A stretch of 53,326 nucleotides of DNA from a virus: IMG/VR virus record IMGVR_UViG_3300031800_000537, positions 1 through 53,326 of that record, one strand, 5' to 3'. The position numbers and the translations under genes were made by a program. The notes beneath the pieces were generated by a model. It was not told where the DNA came from. It ran no database searches and saw nothing but the letters and a program-made list of their open reading frames with translations. Of this stretch, positions 28,597-37,128 are shown piece after piece (position 1 is the first letter of the stretch; each line of letters starts with the position of its first letter).

Positions 28597-28605
28597 GTGT
28601 AAATA
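28596..28605 (+). promoter_or_regulatory. TGTGTAAATA box (late-promoter candidate)
   Basis: Exact TGTGTAAATA, 5 nt before the ATG at 28611 and directly after a terminator. This is a clean case where a new transcript must begin if the downstream gene is expressed. Confidence 0.6.
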
Positions 28606-28610
28606 AGGGT

Positions 28611-28895
28611 ATGGACTACCAAATTCTTGTTAATATATCGGTGGGCGTGGTCACGCTTATGGGCGGATGGGTTTTCAAGATGATTCTTGGCACCTTAAAT
28701 GAAATTAAAGCAGAGCACCACGACCTGATGAAAAGCCACCATTCTGACATCGACAAACTAAGAGAAAAGCACAACAACCTAGCCCTTTCTCTCGGTAAGG
28801 AATACGTTAGCAAAGAAGACTTTAAGATGTTCTCTGAGAGAATGAACGACAGATTTGATCGTCTGGAAGAAAAGATAGATGGCCTTAACAGATAA
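28611..28895 (+). CDS. membrane-anchored coiled-coil protein (94 aa)
   Basis: One N-terminal transmembrane helix (residues 5-27) is followed by a long charged coiled coil ending in a heptad (MNDRFDRLEEKIDGL). The layout fits phage inner-membrane spanin or holin-associated proteins, though other coiled-coil anchors look the same. It is followed by a 40-aa membrane protein whose start overlaps it. Confidence 0.65.
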   Translation: MDYQILVNISVGVVTLMGGWVFKMILGTLNEIKAEHHDLMKSHHSDIDKLREKHNNLALSLGKEYVSKEDFKMFSERMNDRFDRLEEKIDGLNR

Positions 28896-29001
28896 ACCTA
28901 TGTTTTGGAAGACCGCAAAACTCTACGCATTGATCTGGCTGATAGCGTTTGGCTTCGGGGTTTTTCTATCATGGGCATTCGTAACATTAGTTTCAAATTG
29001 A
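28879..29001 (+). CDS. 40-aa single-pass membrane protein
   Basis: Starts MALTDKPMFW inside the end of the coiled-coil gene (17-nt overlap). One hydrophobic helix spans residues 15-38. Possibly a small holin-like partner; no homologue recognised. Confidence 0.5.
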   Translation: MALTDKPMFWKTAKLYALIWLIAFGFGVFLSWAFVTLVSN

Positions 29002-29006
29002 AGCCC

Positions 29007-29357
29007 TCATGACTCAAAAGATTTTCCGCAACCACAGGTAGTCTTGGCCTTTGGGTTTGTTACCTTGAAACCCCCGTCATTAAGATCATCCGAAAAATCC
29101 ACCACTGAACCACGGAGATGATCCGCACTAATTTTGTCCACCACAACGAACAACCCTTCGAAGTCAATCCTATGATCCCCTTCCCGTTCCTCGTCAAAAA
29201 CCAAACCATACTGCATTCCAGAACAGCCTCCTTGTTCTACGTATACCCTTAGCGCATTTTTAGCAGTATCTGCCTCGGATTCCAATAAGCGCCTTGCTTC
29301 GGTAAAAGCGGCTGGAGTTAAATCAATGCACTTTTTAACTGGAAGGGTCTCTCTCAT
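29007..29357 (-). CDS. IscA/ErpA-type iron-sulfur cluster carrier
   Basis: A 116-aa A-type carrier with the three conserved Cys: Cys45 in EQGGCSGMQY and Cys108 and Cys110 in TTCGCG. It delivers Fe-S clusters to apo-proteins. The start MRETLPV is chosen because the longer frame runs through the repeated upstream motif. It lies on a short minus-strand island opposite the plus-strand genes. It probably supports host or phage Fe-S enzymes during infection. Confidence 0.9.
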   Translation of the reverse strand: MRETLPVKKCIDLTPAAFTEARRLLESEADTAKNALRVYVEQGGCSGMQYGLVFDEEREGDHRIDFEGLFVVVDKISADHLRGSVVDFSDDLNDGGFKVTNPKAKTTCGCGKSFES

Positions 29358-29371
29358 GCTCTTATTAATTA

Positions 29372-29397
29372 TATATCGTCCACCTATTACTTTTCTA
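29372..29397 (-). promoter_or_regulatory. repeated motif GTGGACGATATA, copy C
   Basis: The core is at 29372-29383, reading GTGGACGATATA then TAAT towards the IscA-like gene (ATG at 29357). The T-run flank seen in copies A and B is also kept. Confidence 0.45.
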
Positions 29398-29628
29398 CTC
29401 TTTTTTTCCCCAGTCAGTCCTATTCCACATCCTTTCATGGAAGTAGTAGAGGAACATCTTGGTTAGTATTTCTACCCCAGCTATGGCGGTGGCCCAGCTT
29501 AACTTCCCAGTTATAAGCCAAGAGATAATAAACGTATCCATTGTCGCAGTGACCCTCCAAGTCAAGGCCTTAAATAGTGACCTTCTACTCGAGTCTTCCT
29601 GAGTCGGTAATTTTAATTTGAACTTCAT
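29395..29628 (-). CDS. DUF2061 membrane protein
   Basis: A 77-aa protein: SLFKALTWRVTATMDTFIISWLITGKLSWATAIAGVEILTKMFLYYFHERMW. The order Lys-Ala-Leu-Thr-Trp-Arg ... Thr-Gly ... Glu ... Lys ... Tyr-His-Glu-Arg-x-Trp is the DUF2061 signature, with two transmembrane helices. Start set at the ATG after GGGGGG. The family's biochemical role is unknown. Confidence 0.85.
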   Translation of the reverse strand: MKFKLKLPTQEDSSRRSLFKALTWRVTATMDTFIISWLITGKLSWATAIAGVEILTKMFLYYFHERMWNRTDWGKKE

Positions 29629-29960
29629 GGCTCGCCCCCCTTTACTTGTGTTATGTCTCGGACTAAGGCGAGAGTGTTCTCGCACCTAATACCTTTTGTT
29701 ATTATCGTATTTGAGTAATTAAAACCCGTGTCTAGCCTCAAGCCTTCTTCTTGATTCTCTGTTATAAAATCGTCTACAAAATCAAACCATCCATGTTGCT
29801 TGAGATATTTCCAATAAAAATCTATTGCTTTTTTTTCTGTTTCGAGTAATATACTATATTGTAGCTGTGTCTTTGCAACTAGCGTCAAGTACCGAAAGTA
29901 AAGCCCCTCAGAGAGGGGTTCACACGACAGTGGTGATACGATTATTAGGTTCGAATTCAT
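29625..29960 (-). CDS. hypothetical protein (111 aa)
   Basis: Starts MNSNLIIVSPLSCEP. The frame is open much further upstream, but that part would run through a divergent promoter and the opposing glycosyltransferase gene. Its 3' end overlaps the DUF2061 start by 4 nt. A TGTGTAATTA box lies 5 nt before the ATG. No domain recognised. Confidence 0.6.
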   Translation of the reverse strand: MNSNLIIVSPLSCEPLSEGLYFRYLTLVAKTQLQYSILLETEKKAIDFYWKYLKQHGWFDFVDDFITENQEEGLRLDTGFNYSNTIITKGIRCENTLALVRDITQVKGGEP

Positions 29961-29965
29961 AGTTA

Positions 29966-29975
29966 TAATTACACA
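29966..29975 (-). promoter_or_regulatory. TGTGTAATTA box (late-promoter candidate)
   Basis: TGTGTAATTA on the minus strand, 5 nt before the ATG at 29960. It sits back to back with the sigma70-like promoter of the glycan array. Confidence 0.5.
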
Positions 29976-29982
29976 TATTGTT

Positions 29983-30010
29983 TTGATTTTTTTGCGAAAT
30001 TGCATATTAT
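29983..30010 (+). promoter_or_regulatory. sigma70-like promoter of the glycan array
   Basis: -35 TTGATT at 29983-29988, 16-bp spacer, -10 TATTAT at 30005-30010, then 5 nt to the ATG at 30016. It is the only clear promoter at the head of the 22-kb array. Confidence 0.6.
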
Positions 30011-30015
30011 AAGGT

Positions 30016-30777
30016 ATGAAGCCCAAAGTTTCTCTGTATACGTCCCTATTTAAGGGGGCAAAGCACCTAAAAGGGTTCCTAGAAGACGTCGAAAGACAGA
30101 CCATCTTCAAGGAGTGCGAGCTAGTTATAATCAACGCAAATTCCCCAGAAAGAGAAGAGGAAGAGGCTATCCTTAAGCCCTACCTACACAAACATAGAGG
30201 CCACGGCAACGGTCTCATCAAGTACTCAGTCCTTGATAGCGACCCCGGAGTTTACGCCGTTTGGAACAAGTGCATCAAGGAGTGCTCCTCAGATCTCATT
30301 TCAAATGCGAATGTGGACGACAGAAAGCACCCAGAACACCTAGAAATGCACTATCAAGGCCTAAAGGATAACCCAGACATAGACTTAACGTATGCGGAGG
30401 TAGCCGTTACATACAAGGCCAACGAAACCATGGAAAAAAACAGTGTCGTGTTGATACAGAACTTTCCAGAGTATTCGTTTATAAATTTAATAAAATATAA
30501 CATGCCACATAATAATCCAGTGTGGAGGAAATCCATTCACGAAAAACATGGATACTTTAGGGAGGACATGATTTCCGCAGCGGACTTTGACATGTGGCTA
30601 AGGGCAGCGTCAAACGGAAGTAAATTTAAAAAGGTAAGCGGAGTGCTTAGTCTATATTATAAGAACCCAGAGGGCGTTTCAACCAAGGGAGAGACCTTGA
30701 GCGAAGCAATAGAAGAGGTCAATAAACTAAGGGAAGAGTATTCTCACAAGATAGACTACAGAGAATTAAGGCTATGA
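30016..30777 (+). CDS. GT2-like glycosyltransferase
   Basis: A 253-aa GT-A-fold enzyme: PKVSLYTSLFKGAKHLKGFLEDVERQT at the N-terminus and CELVIINANSPE, typical of GT2 transferases. The usual Asp-x-Asp is represented by NANVDDRKHPEHL (about residue 98). ISAADFDMWLRAASNGSKFKKV matches the acceptor-side helix. First gene of the sugar array, leaderless-type start. Donor unknown. Overlaps the next gene by 4 nt. Confidence 0.8.
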   Translation: MKPKVSLYTSLFKGAKHLKGFLEDVERQTIFKECELVIINANSPEREEEEAILKPYLHKHRGHGNGLIKYSVLDSDPGVYAVWNKCIKECSSDLISNANVDDRKHPEHLEMHYQGLKDNPDIDLTYAEVAVTYKANETMEKNSVVLIQNFPEYSFINLIKYNMPHNNPVWRKSIHEKHGYFREDMISAADFDMWLRAASNGSKFKKVSGVLSLYYKNPEGVSTKGETLSEAIEEVNKLREEYSHKIDYRELRL

Positions 30778-31613
30778 TAATCCCAGTTTGCACAGTAGTT
30801 ACAGAAAATTGTTACACTGAATTCTTATTGTTCAGGACATCCATAGAAGCATTTCACGACTGCGAATGGTTCATATCGTGTGACCCGTGGGTCAAGGAAC
30901 AACTTGAGGAAAGCGAAAAAGTCCATGCGCATTGCCTAATAGAGTCCGACAACTGCGATCACGTAATAAACGACGAGGAGCAGAACAAAAACTTTACGAA
31001 GCTAATCTTGACCAAATTCGACATATGCAACGAGGGACTAAAGCATCACCCATTCGTTCTCCTCATTGATGATGATATGATTTTTACAAATCCCATTGAC
31101 GACGTGATCCTAGAGCTACTTAGTAATAAAGTGGTCGATGCCTGCGTTACGCCTCACATGACAGATGGGTATGGCGACGAAAAAGTAACCGGGTACTTTA
31201 ATTGTGGCATGGTTTTTATATCCAACCCACAGTTTATCGAACACTGGGCCACCTTGACAGCTAACCACGATCAGCTTGGCTTATATTACGAGCAAAAGCC
31301 CCTAGAACTAATCCTTAAGTCTTTCGTTACGATTAACCTACCCCTTAACTACAACATCGGATGGTGGAGATTCCTTACTCCACAAACTCAAAAGAGGCTT
31401 GACCTCTTCAACATAAAGGATCAAAGTCTATATTTTGGCAGGAGACCGGCGATTAATTTTCACGTGCACACGCTCAAAAATCTAAAATACCATAACCAAG
31501 GACAGTTCCTTAAGGATCTTTTGTTCGACTCACTCCCTCAATGCTTCAACCCAGCTTACAGAAAAATAATAGAAAAATACGAGGAACTTAATAATGAAAA
31601 TATACAAAGCTAG
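30774..31613 (+). CDS. GT-A-fold glycosyltransferase
   Basis: A 279-aa enzyme with VLLIDDDMIFTNPIDD (Asp-x-Asp metal/donor site, about residue 98) and GYFNCGMVFISNPQFIEHW, as in GT8/GT77-like nucleotide-diphospho-sugar transferases. The C-terminal INFHVHTLKN supplies a further His typical of the metal site. Overlaps both neighbours (4 nt and 20 nt). Confidence 0.75.
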   Translation: MIIPVCTVVTENCYTEFLLFRTSIEAFHDCEWFISCDPWVKEQLEESEKVHAHCLIESDNCDHVINDEEQNKNFTKLILTKFDICNEGLKHHPFVLLIDDDMIFTNPIDDVILELLSNKVVDACVTPHMTDGYGDEKVTGYFNCGMVFISNPQFIEHWATLTANHDQLGLYYEQKPLELILKSFVTINLPLNYNIGWWRFLTPQTQKRLDLFNIKDQSLYFGRRPAINFHVHTLKNLKYHNQGQFLKDLLFDSLPQCFNPAYRKIIEKYEELNNENIQS

Positions 31614-32415
31614 AACAGCTTGGACAGACTCCTTCCCCGAACTGCTATCCATGTGGGAAGAAAAAGGGTGGGTTGAGGTAATACAGACAGAAAATAGATG
31701 TACTTGGGTAGAAAACGAAGGAGACATACTTCTCTATGAGCACGACACCCTCGGCCAGCTTCCAATGGACTGGAACTATGGTCTTTTTGCTACTTCAGTT
31801 CATCACGGGTCTAAAAGCAGCCCATGGATACTCTGGCCTAGACACCCAAGAAATCTAGAACTCCTACTCGAAGAAGAAGGGGTACTCAATCACAACCAGA
31901 AGGACATAGAGTCTATTTTTCTAGGTAAAGTAGAAAACCCAATTCAGAAAGAGAGAAGGACCGCCCACGACTGGAGTAGATGCGTCGAAGAATTCTCAAT
32001 GCCTGTCGAGCTCGGTATATCTGGGAACTATAAACTACCAAACATGGACTACCTTAAGAGAATAAGGAGAGCCAAGTTCGGCCTGTGTCTTCCCGGCTAT
32101 GGGTCCAAGTGTCAAAGAGAAGTAGAACTTATGGGAGTAGGCACAGTTCCCATTATAACGAAAGGGGTTGACACCACATATTTCCGGACCCTCATAGAGG
32201 GGGTACATTATCTTTACGCGGAAAATCCAGATCATGTTAAGAAAATAATAGATAGCTGCTCCGTGCAAAAATGGAAACAGATGCAAGCTAACTGTCTAGA
32301 CTGGTACATGCATAGCTGCTCGAGAGAGGGGTCTCTTGAAACAACCCAACTAATAATCATGAGATATCTGAACGAAAGCGGTAGGAGCTCAGAAATAGCC
32401 TTTGATGATGAGTAA
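31594..32415 (+). CDS. exostosin/GT47-like glycosyltransferase
   Basis: A 273-aa protein whose C-terminal part (YLKRIRRAKFGLCLPGYGSKCQREVELMGVGTVPII ... IEGVHYLYAEN) matches the donor-binding half of GT-B exostosin-type transferases. The N-terminal half is not recognised. It lies in the array between two other transferases, overlapping each. Confidence 0.7.
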   Translation: MKIYKARTAWTDSFPELLSMWEEKGWVEVIQTENRCTWVENEGDILLYEHDTLGQLPMDWNYGLFATSVHHGSKSSPWILWPRHPRNLELLLEEEGVLNHNQKDIESIFLGKVENPIQKERRTAHDWSRCVEEFSMPVELGISGNYKLPNMDYLKRIRRAKFGLCLPGYGSKCQREVELMGVGTVPIITKGVDTTYFRTLIEGVHYLYAENPDHVKKIIDSCSVQKWKQMQANCLDWYMHSCSREGSLETTQLIIMRYLNESGRSSEIAFDDE

Positions 32416-33319
32416 GATTAAACCACGACACGAGAGCCCGGCGGAAGAGTATAAAAATAAATGCTTAAGCTCCGAAGAACTAAACATCGAGCTTAAAGCT
32501 CTTGTGCTTAACGGCACCCCAACCAGCGCCGCTAAGATGGGCATGGTCGAAGCGATGTCTGTTTACCACTACCTACTTCGCAAAGAAAAAGGACACAAGA
32601 CTGAATATCATGGCATAGGGCAGCTTATGTTCGTTAACGCTGGGATTTTCCCACCAACGGTTGAGTCGTTTGATCAGTTCAATGAGACCTACCTCTCCTA
32701 CTTCTCCGATCTAGATTTATTTGGAATGTGGATATGGGGCCCAGAACCCTGCGGGGAATACGAGAAATTAGTGTACGACGAATACACAAAGGATGCATCC
32801 CTGTGTTTCGGAGGGGACTGGATGCCCTTCTTCCGCGAAAAGCCTTGGACGGCAGAACTAAAAGGCAAAAGAGTGCTTGTTATAAGCCCGTTTGCAAACA
32901 CCATAACCAAACAATATGAAAAGCGTGAAAAAATTTGGGAGAGCAACCCAGACATACTACCATCCTTCGATCTTAAAACTATAAAATGTCCGCTCTCAGC
33001 AGGGATAAGTGATTCACCATTCACAGACTGGACAGAAGGTCTTCACGCCATGGAAGACATAATGGATAAAACAGATTTCGATGTATGCTTTGTCGGTGCT
33101 GGAGCATGGGGCCTACCTCTAGCTGTTCACGCTAGAAGGCTAGGCAAAATAGGAATCCATGGGGGGGGAGACACCCAACTCTTGTTCGGCATAAAAGGAA
33201 AAAGATGGGACGACAACCCAGACATAAGCGACAAGCTATACAACGAGCACTGGGTTAGGCCATCCCGAAATGAAACCCCAACAAACAGAAAGTTTATTGA
33301 AGATGGATGCTACTGGTAA
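32405..33319 (+). CDS. probable GT-D-fold glycosyltransferase
   Basis: About 304 aa. The segment GKRVLVISPFANTITKQYEKREKIW followed by FDVCFVGAGAWGLPLAVHARRLGKIGIHGGGDTQLLFGIKGKRWD has the layout of the GT-D/DUF1792-like transferases found in surface-glycan clusters. The N-terminal helix AAKMGMVEAMSVYHYL is consistent. Either of two adjacent ATGs may be the start. Overlaps neighbours on both sides. Confidence 0.65.
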   Translation: MMSKIKPRHESPAEEYKNKCLSSEELNIELKALVLNGTPTSAAKMGMVEAMSVYHYLLRKEKGHKTEYHGIGQLMFVNAGIFPPTVESFDQFNETYLSYFSDLDLFGMWIWGPEPCGEYEKLVYDEYTKDASLCFGGDWMPFFREKPWTAELKGKRVLVISPFANTITKQYEKREKIWESNPDILPSFDLKTIKCPLSAGISDSPFTDWTEGLHAMEDIMDKTDFDVCFVGAGAWGLPLAVHARRLGKIGIHGGGDTQLLFGIKGKRWDDNPDISDKLYNEHWVRPSRNETPTNRKFIEDGCYW

Positions 33320-33623
33320 AACGCTAGAGGAAAAAGTAAAAGAACTAGAAAAACTACGAGGGAAGCTGGAGAGAGAGCGGAAGAAAGACCTCGCAGAAAA
33401 AGAAAAATTTTACGAAGGCCAAATGGACGTGCTCTCAAAACTTCAAGTCGGCCCAGAAGAGCAAGCAAAAGTGCAAGAACAAATGGACGGCATAAGGGTT
33501 CAGCAAGTAGAAGATCATAATAATATAATAAGAAACAGCGAAATTAAAATTAACTCCGTTTACGCTCAAATAAATTTACTAACTGAATTCATCTCCGACG
33601 GATATAAACTAGAGAAAAAATGA
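33303..33623 (+). CDS. coiled-coil protein in the glycan array (106 aa)
   Basis: Start at MDATGKT, overlapping the previous gene by 17 nt; an ATG 11 codons earlier is possible. Nearly all Lys/Glu-rich heptads (residues 8-45) and a second helix pair, resembling prefoldin-like hairpins. No enzyme motif. Could scaffold the transferases, but this is only positional. Confidence 0.55.
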   Translation: MDATGKTLEEKVKELEKLRGKLERERKKDLAEKEKFYEGQMDVLSKLQVGPEEQAKVQEQMDGIRVQQVEDHNNIIRNSEIKINSVYAQINLLTEFISDGYKLEKK

Positions 33624-34393
33624 AAAAAATATTTTTAGTAATAGCAGACTATAAAGACGAAAAGCAAGACCTTTTCGAGAACAAGATCTCCCCAATAAAC
33701 GAAGCATACTGCCTCAAGCATGGGTTCGAGTACATGTTCGTAAAAAAGGACACTCCCCCCATGATAAGAGATAACCCTACTTGGTGGAAGTTTACCATAC
33801 TTCAGGAGCTCTTAGATAAAAACCAGCTAAATGACGGCGACGTTTTCACCCATCTAGACGCGGACATGGTCATAGTCGACGACAGCACGTCGTACCAGAC
33901 CAGCAAGTCCTTTTCCTACTCGATAGACAATGGAAACAGCCATTGCATGGGCAACTACACAATGACCATAAACGACTGGTCGAGGAAACTTGTAGAAAAC
34001 ATACTGAAAGACGAACAGCTTGAAAAAATGAACAACGATCCAGAGTGGAAGTCTTATTGGGCTACTGGCGGAGGAGTTATGAGAGAGCAGGGTGTCTGGT
34101 ATACCCTAGCTGGAGTTCAACCGCATAGCTGGGTTCCCTTCCCCGACTTGCCTAACTCCGGATTCCATTCGAAAACTACTCCCGAACCAGTCTACTCCCT
34201 AGAGGAGCTCGAAGAACACGTGGAAATCAGAGGTCCAGAATGGAACTGCACGCTTCTTGCCGAAGAAGCAGACGACTATATTAGTCAATCCTTACAAAAA
34301 TATAATATAGTTCGAAGTAAAAAGGAAGATATAATAATTAGGCATTTCGCTGGAGGCCAACGTTGGCGAGAAGAATATCTTAACAATGGATAA
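33620..34393 (+). CDS. GT34-like glycosyltransferase
   Basis: A 257-aa GT-A enzyme. KIFLVIADYKDEK starts the fold, DGDVFTHLDADMVIVDD is the Asp-x-Asp site (about residue 79), YWATGGGVMRE the acceptor loop, and DIIIRHFAGGQRW the C-terminal His. This resembles galactosyl/xylosyl-type GT34 transferases. Overlaps neighbours by 4 and 8 nt. Confidence 0.72.
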   Translation: MKKIFLVIADYKDEKQDLFENKISPINEAYCLKHGFEYMFVKKDTPPMIRDNPTWWKFTILQELLDKNQLNDGDVFTHLDADMVIVDDSTSYQTSKSFSYSIDNGNSHCMGNYTMTINDWSRKLVENILKDEQLEKMNNDPEWKSYWATGGGVMREQGVWYTLAGVQPHSWVPFPDLPNSGFHSKTTPEPVYSLEELEEHVEIRGPEWNCTLLAEEADDYISQSLQKYNIVRSKKEDIIIRHFAGGQRWREEYLNNG

Positions 34394-35303
34394 ACTAAGA
34401 ATAAATTTTGTAGACTTCTGGCCCAACTTTGAGAAACGTGATAATTATTTTTATCACCTACTCTCCACCGAGTTCGACGTGGTTATAGACGAAGAAGAGC
34501 CTGAAATTCTTTTCCACTCTTCCGATTATCTCAACGAACAAAACCACAAAAAATACGACGACGGGAGGGCTATAAAAGTTTACTACACTGGTGAAAACGA
34601 AAGACCGGACTTCAACGAAAGTCATTTTACTTTTACGTTTGATTATTCTGACGACCCAAGGAATTATAGGTTACCACTATGGCTTCTTCATCTAAATTGG
34701 TTTAACGTGCCCCACAATGAAGAGAGGGATCAATCCTATTTGCATTCTTTAGATCTTTTTCTAGACAAAAAGATAGACATAGACAAAATAAGAGAAACAA
34801 AAAAAGAATTTTGCACATTCATATCGTCTGTTGCTAAAGGTCGCCGAGTTGATTTTGTACCAAAACTACACAACGAATACAAGCCTATAGCATGCGCCGG
34901 CGGCTTGTTTAATAATGTACGCGGTAAACTTAATGGACGTGGAGATCAAAGGTGGAAAATAGAATTTTTAGATTTATTTAAATTCAACATAAGCTTCGAG
35001 CACACAAGACACCCCGGTTATGTTACAGAAAAAATAATTCACCCCATGTTTGCCAACACTATACCTATTTATTGGGGGAGTAGACGGGTAGAGGAGGAAT
35101 TTAACCCGAAGAGCTTTATTAATGGAAATAAATACCACAATGATGAAGAACTTATTGACGTCATAGCAAAGATAGACAGCGACGAAGATCTATATATATC
35201 AATGCTAAACGAACCTTGGTTCAACAACAATGAAATACCAGAGTACGCAAAGCCAGAAAACGTCATGAAATTTTTCAAGGAAAAAGTATTGGCATCCCTA
35301 TGA
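34386..35303 (+). CDS. alpha-1,3-fucosyltransferase-like (GT10)
   Basis: A 305-aa GT-B enzyme that would move fucose, or a related sugar, from its GDP donor. The N-terminal KVYYTGENERPDFNES followed by TFDYSDDPRNYRLPLW, and the C-terminal ISFEHTRHPGYVTEKI then IPIYWGS, are the GT10 acceptor and GDP-fucose motifs. The array also carries a GDP-fucose-synthase-like gene (47554), and a phosphomannomutase gene lies at 2734. The N-terminal catalytic Glu is probably Glu in TGENERP. Confidence 0.88.
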   Translation: MDKLRINFVDFWPNFEKRDNYFYHLLSTEFDVVIDEEEPEILFHSSDYLNEQNHKKYDDGRAIKVYYTGENERPDFNESHFTFTFDYSDDPRNYRLPLWLLHLNWFNVPHNEERDQSYLHSLDLFLDKKIDIDKIRETKKEFCTFISSVAKGRRVDFVPKLHNEYKPIACAGGLFNNVRGKLNGRGDQRWKIEFLDLFKFNISFEHTRHPGYVTEKIIHPMFANTIPIYWGSRRVEEEFNPKSFINGNKYHNDEELIDVIAKIDSDEDLYISMLNEPWFNNNEIPEYAKPENVMKFFKEKVLASL

Positions 35304-36013
35304 GGCTCAACGTAGACAAAATATTTTGCTGTCACCACCCCTCTGAATTTCTCAAGAGCAGGAAGGAAAAGTTAGTAAACTTTTTCAAAGAAAACGACAT
35401 AGACGTCGAGTGGGTTGAAGGCTTCCCTCCCGAAGAAGCCGAAAACTACGATTACAGCAGGTTAGTACACAGGACAATGACTAGAGGGCCAATGGAATGC
35501 AGAACCGACGCCGCAAAAGCCAAAGACCTTTCTCGTAAAGGCGTATCTCTCATATTAAAGCATAATTATTGCTACGAGCAACAAATTGAAAACAATTACA
35601 AAAACATATTGATACTAGAAGACGATGTAGATCTTTTCTCCGGCTTTTCTGAAGAATATTTTAATAAGTGCATGCGAGAATTCGAGGCCGCCGGTTTAGA
35701 AATGCTATACTTGGGCTCGTGCTGTGAGATGAAGCATCCGGAAACCAGACCAGATAAGTATGTTTACTACGACCATTGTACGAAACCACTTCCATCTAGA
35801 TGTACCCACTGCTACGTAGTCAGTACAGAAGGGGCCCGCAAAACACTAAAGCACTCCTTCGGTATGTTCGACTCTGTAGACTGGCAATTGAACTGGATAA
35901 TAGAAAAAGAAAAAATAAAAAATAGCTGGGCAGAGCCCAGCGTAAGACAGCTAAACCTTGGCTCATCTCTTAATTCAGAGGGAGACCTAGAAAACCTACA
36001 GGTAGATGAATAG
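35300..36013 (+). CDS. GT25-family glycosyltransferase
   Basis: A 237-aa protein of the LPS-type GT25 family: GVSLILKHNYCYEQQIENNYKNILILEDDVDLFSGF with the Glu-Asp-Asp metal site (about residue 108), then SRCTHCYVVSTEGARKTL and DWQLNWI. It would add galactose or a similar sugar. Overlaps neighbours by 4 and 8 nt. Confidence 0.85.
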   Translation: MRLNVDKIFCCHHPSEFLKSRKEKLVNFFKENDIDVEWVEGFPPEEAENYDYSRLVHRTMTRGPMECRTDAAKAKDLSRKGVSLILKHNYCYEQQIENNYKNILILEDDVDLFSGFSEEYFNKCMREFEAAGLEMLYLGSCCEMKHPETRPDKYVYYDHCTKPLPSRCTHCYVVSTEGARKTLKHSFGMFDSVDWQLNWIIEKEKIKNSWAEPSVRQLNLGSSLNSEGDLENLQVDE

Positions 36014-37124
36014 ACCCAAAACTAAAATAGCATTCGTTAAGTTCGCCGGCATGGCTTCCGGCGGGGTTGAAAAATATCTCCAAACCATTGCGTGCATGTT
36101 GCCTAAAGAGGAATTTGAAGTAGATTATTTTTACACAAACGCCGCTCCCTTCATCAATTCCGATTTCGTACACCCAGACAATGATCCCGAAAGACTCAAG
36201 CTGGTAGACTCTCACGGCGTTAGGACTATCAAGGTTCATGTGGAAGCAAAGTACGGCGACCCGGAGCCTTACGAATGGGTAAACACAGATTTTTGGGAGC
36301 TATTTGACGAGTCTAAGTACGATGCAGTAACAACCGCAGGAGCGGGATGCCTAGAATATCCATATAATTTAATCAACAAAACTAAAATAATAGCAACCAT
36401 CCATGGCTTTCACGGTTATGACAGACCCAATATTTACAGGGCTATTCTTTTGTGCGATTGGCAAGCAGGCGAATGGGCAAAAAACGGTGGAAATACAAGC
36501 AAAGCCGTTATTATACCCGGCTTAATAGAAGCTCCCCCAAAGAAAGAAAGCACAATCAGAGAGGTCATGAGCATACCGCAGGATGCCTTTGTGTATGGGT
36601 TCCATCAGGGAAACAGGGAGGACATATTCTCGCCAGCGTCCCTACAAGCATACGACCTAATCAAAAACCCCAATAACTACTTTGTCATAATGGGCGGAGC
36701 AAACAAACACAGGGAACTAGGCAGGCAACTCAACTGCCCTAATATAAAATTTATAGACTTTTCGAGCTCGACAAAAGATATACATAATTTTTTAGGAGGC
36801 ATAGATGTCTTCGCTCACGCCAGAGCAGATGGAGAAGTGTGCTCTGGAGCTATAATAGAAGCCCTGTACCACGGTAAACCTGTTATATCCCACCCAGCGT
36901 TAAACATGGGGCACGCCGAACAAATAGACGGATGCGGGAAACTGGTTTACACCCTAGAAGAATACGCAAAAGAGATGCTCAAACTAGAAAGAGACAAAGA
37001 TCATTATAATAACATGTCGAAAAATGCACTTGAAAAATATCGAAAAAAATACGACTATAACGTGATAAAAAGAAAAATATTAGATGTCTATCTCGAATTA
37101 AGACACTTAAACGAAAGCGAATAA
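36006..37124 (+). CDS. GT4-family glycosyltransferase
   Basis: A full-length 372-aa GT-B enzyme. The N-terminal FAGMASGGVEKYLQTIACML is the acceptor-side glycine loop, ATIHGFHGY comes at the hinge, and DVFAHARADGEVCSGAIIEALYHGKPVI (with the two Glu) forms the donor site. Part of the array. Confidence 0.85.
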   Translation: MNRPKTKIAFVKFAGMASGGVEKYLQTIACMLPKEEFEVDYFYTNAAPFINSDFVHPDNDPERLKLVDSHGVRTIKVHVEAKYGDPEPYEWVNTDFWELFDESKYDAVTTAGAGCLEYPYNLINKTKIIATIHGFHGYDRPNIYRAILLCDWQAGEWAKNGGNTSKAVIIPGLIEAPPKKESTIREVMSIPQDAFVYGFHQGNREDIFSPASLQAYDLIKNPNNYFVIMGGANKHRELGRQLNCPNIKFIDFSSSTKDIHNFLGGIDVFAHARADGEVCSGAIIEALYHGKPVISHPALNMGHAEQIDGCGKLVYTLEEYAKEMLKLERDKDHYNNMSKNALEKYRKKYDYNVIKRKILDVYLELRHLNESE

Positions 37125-37128
37125 AAAC

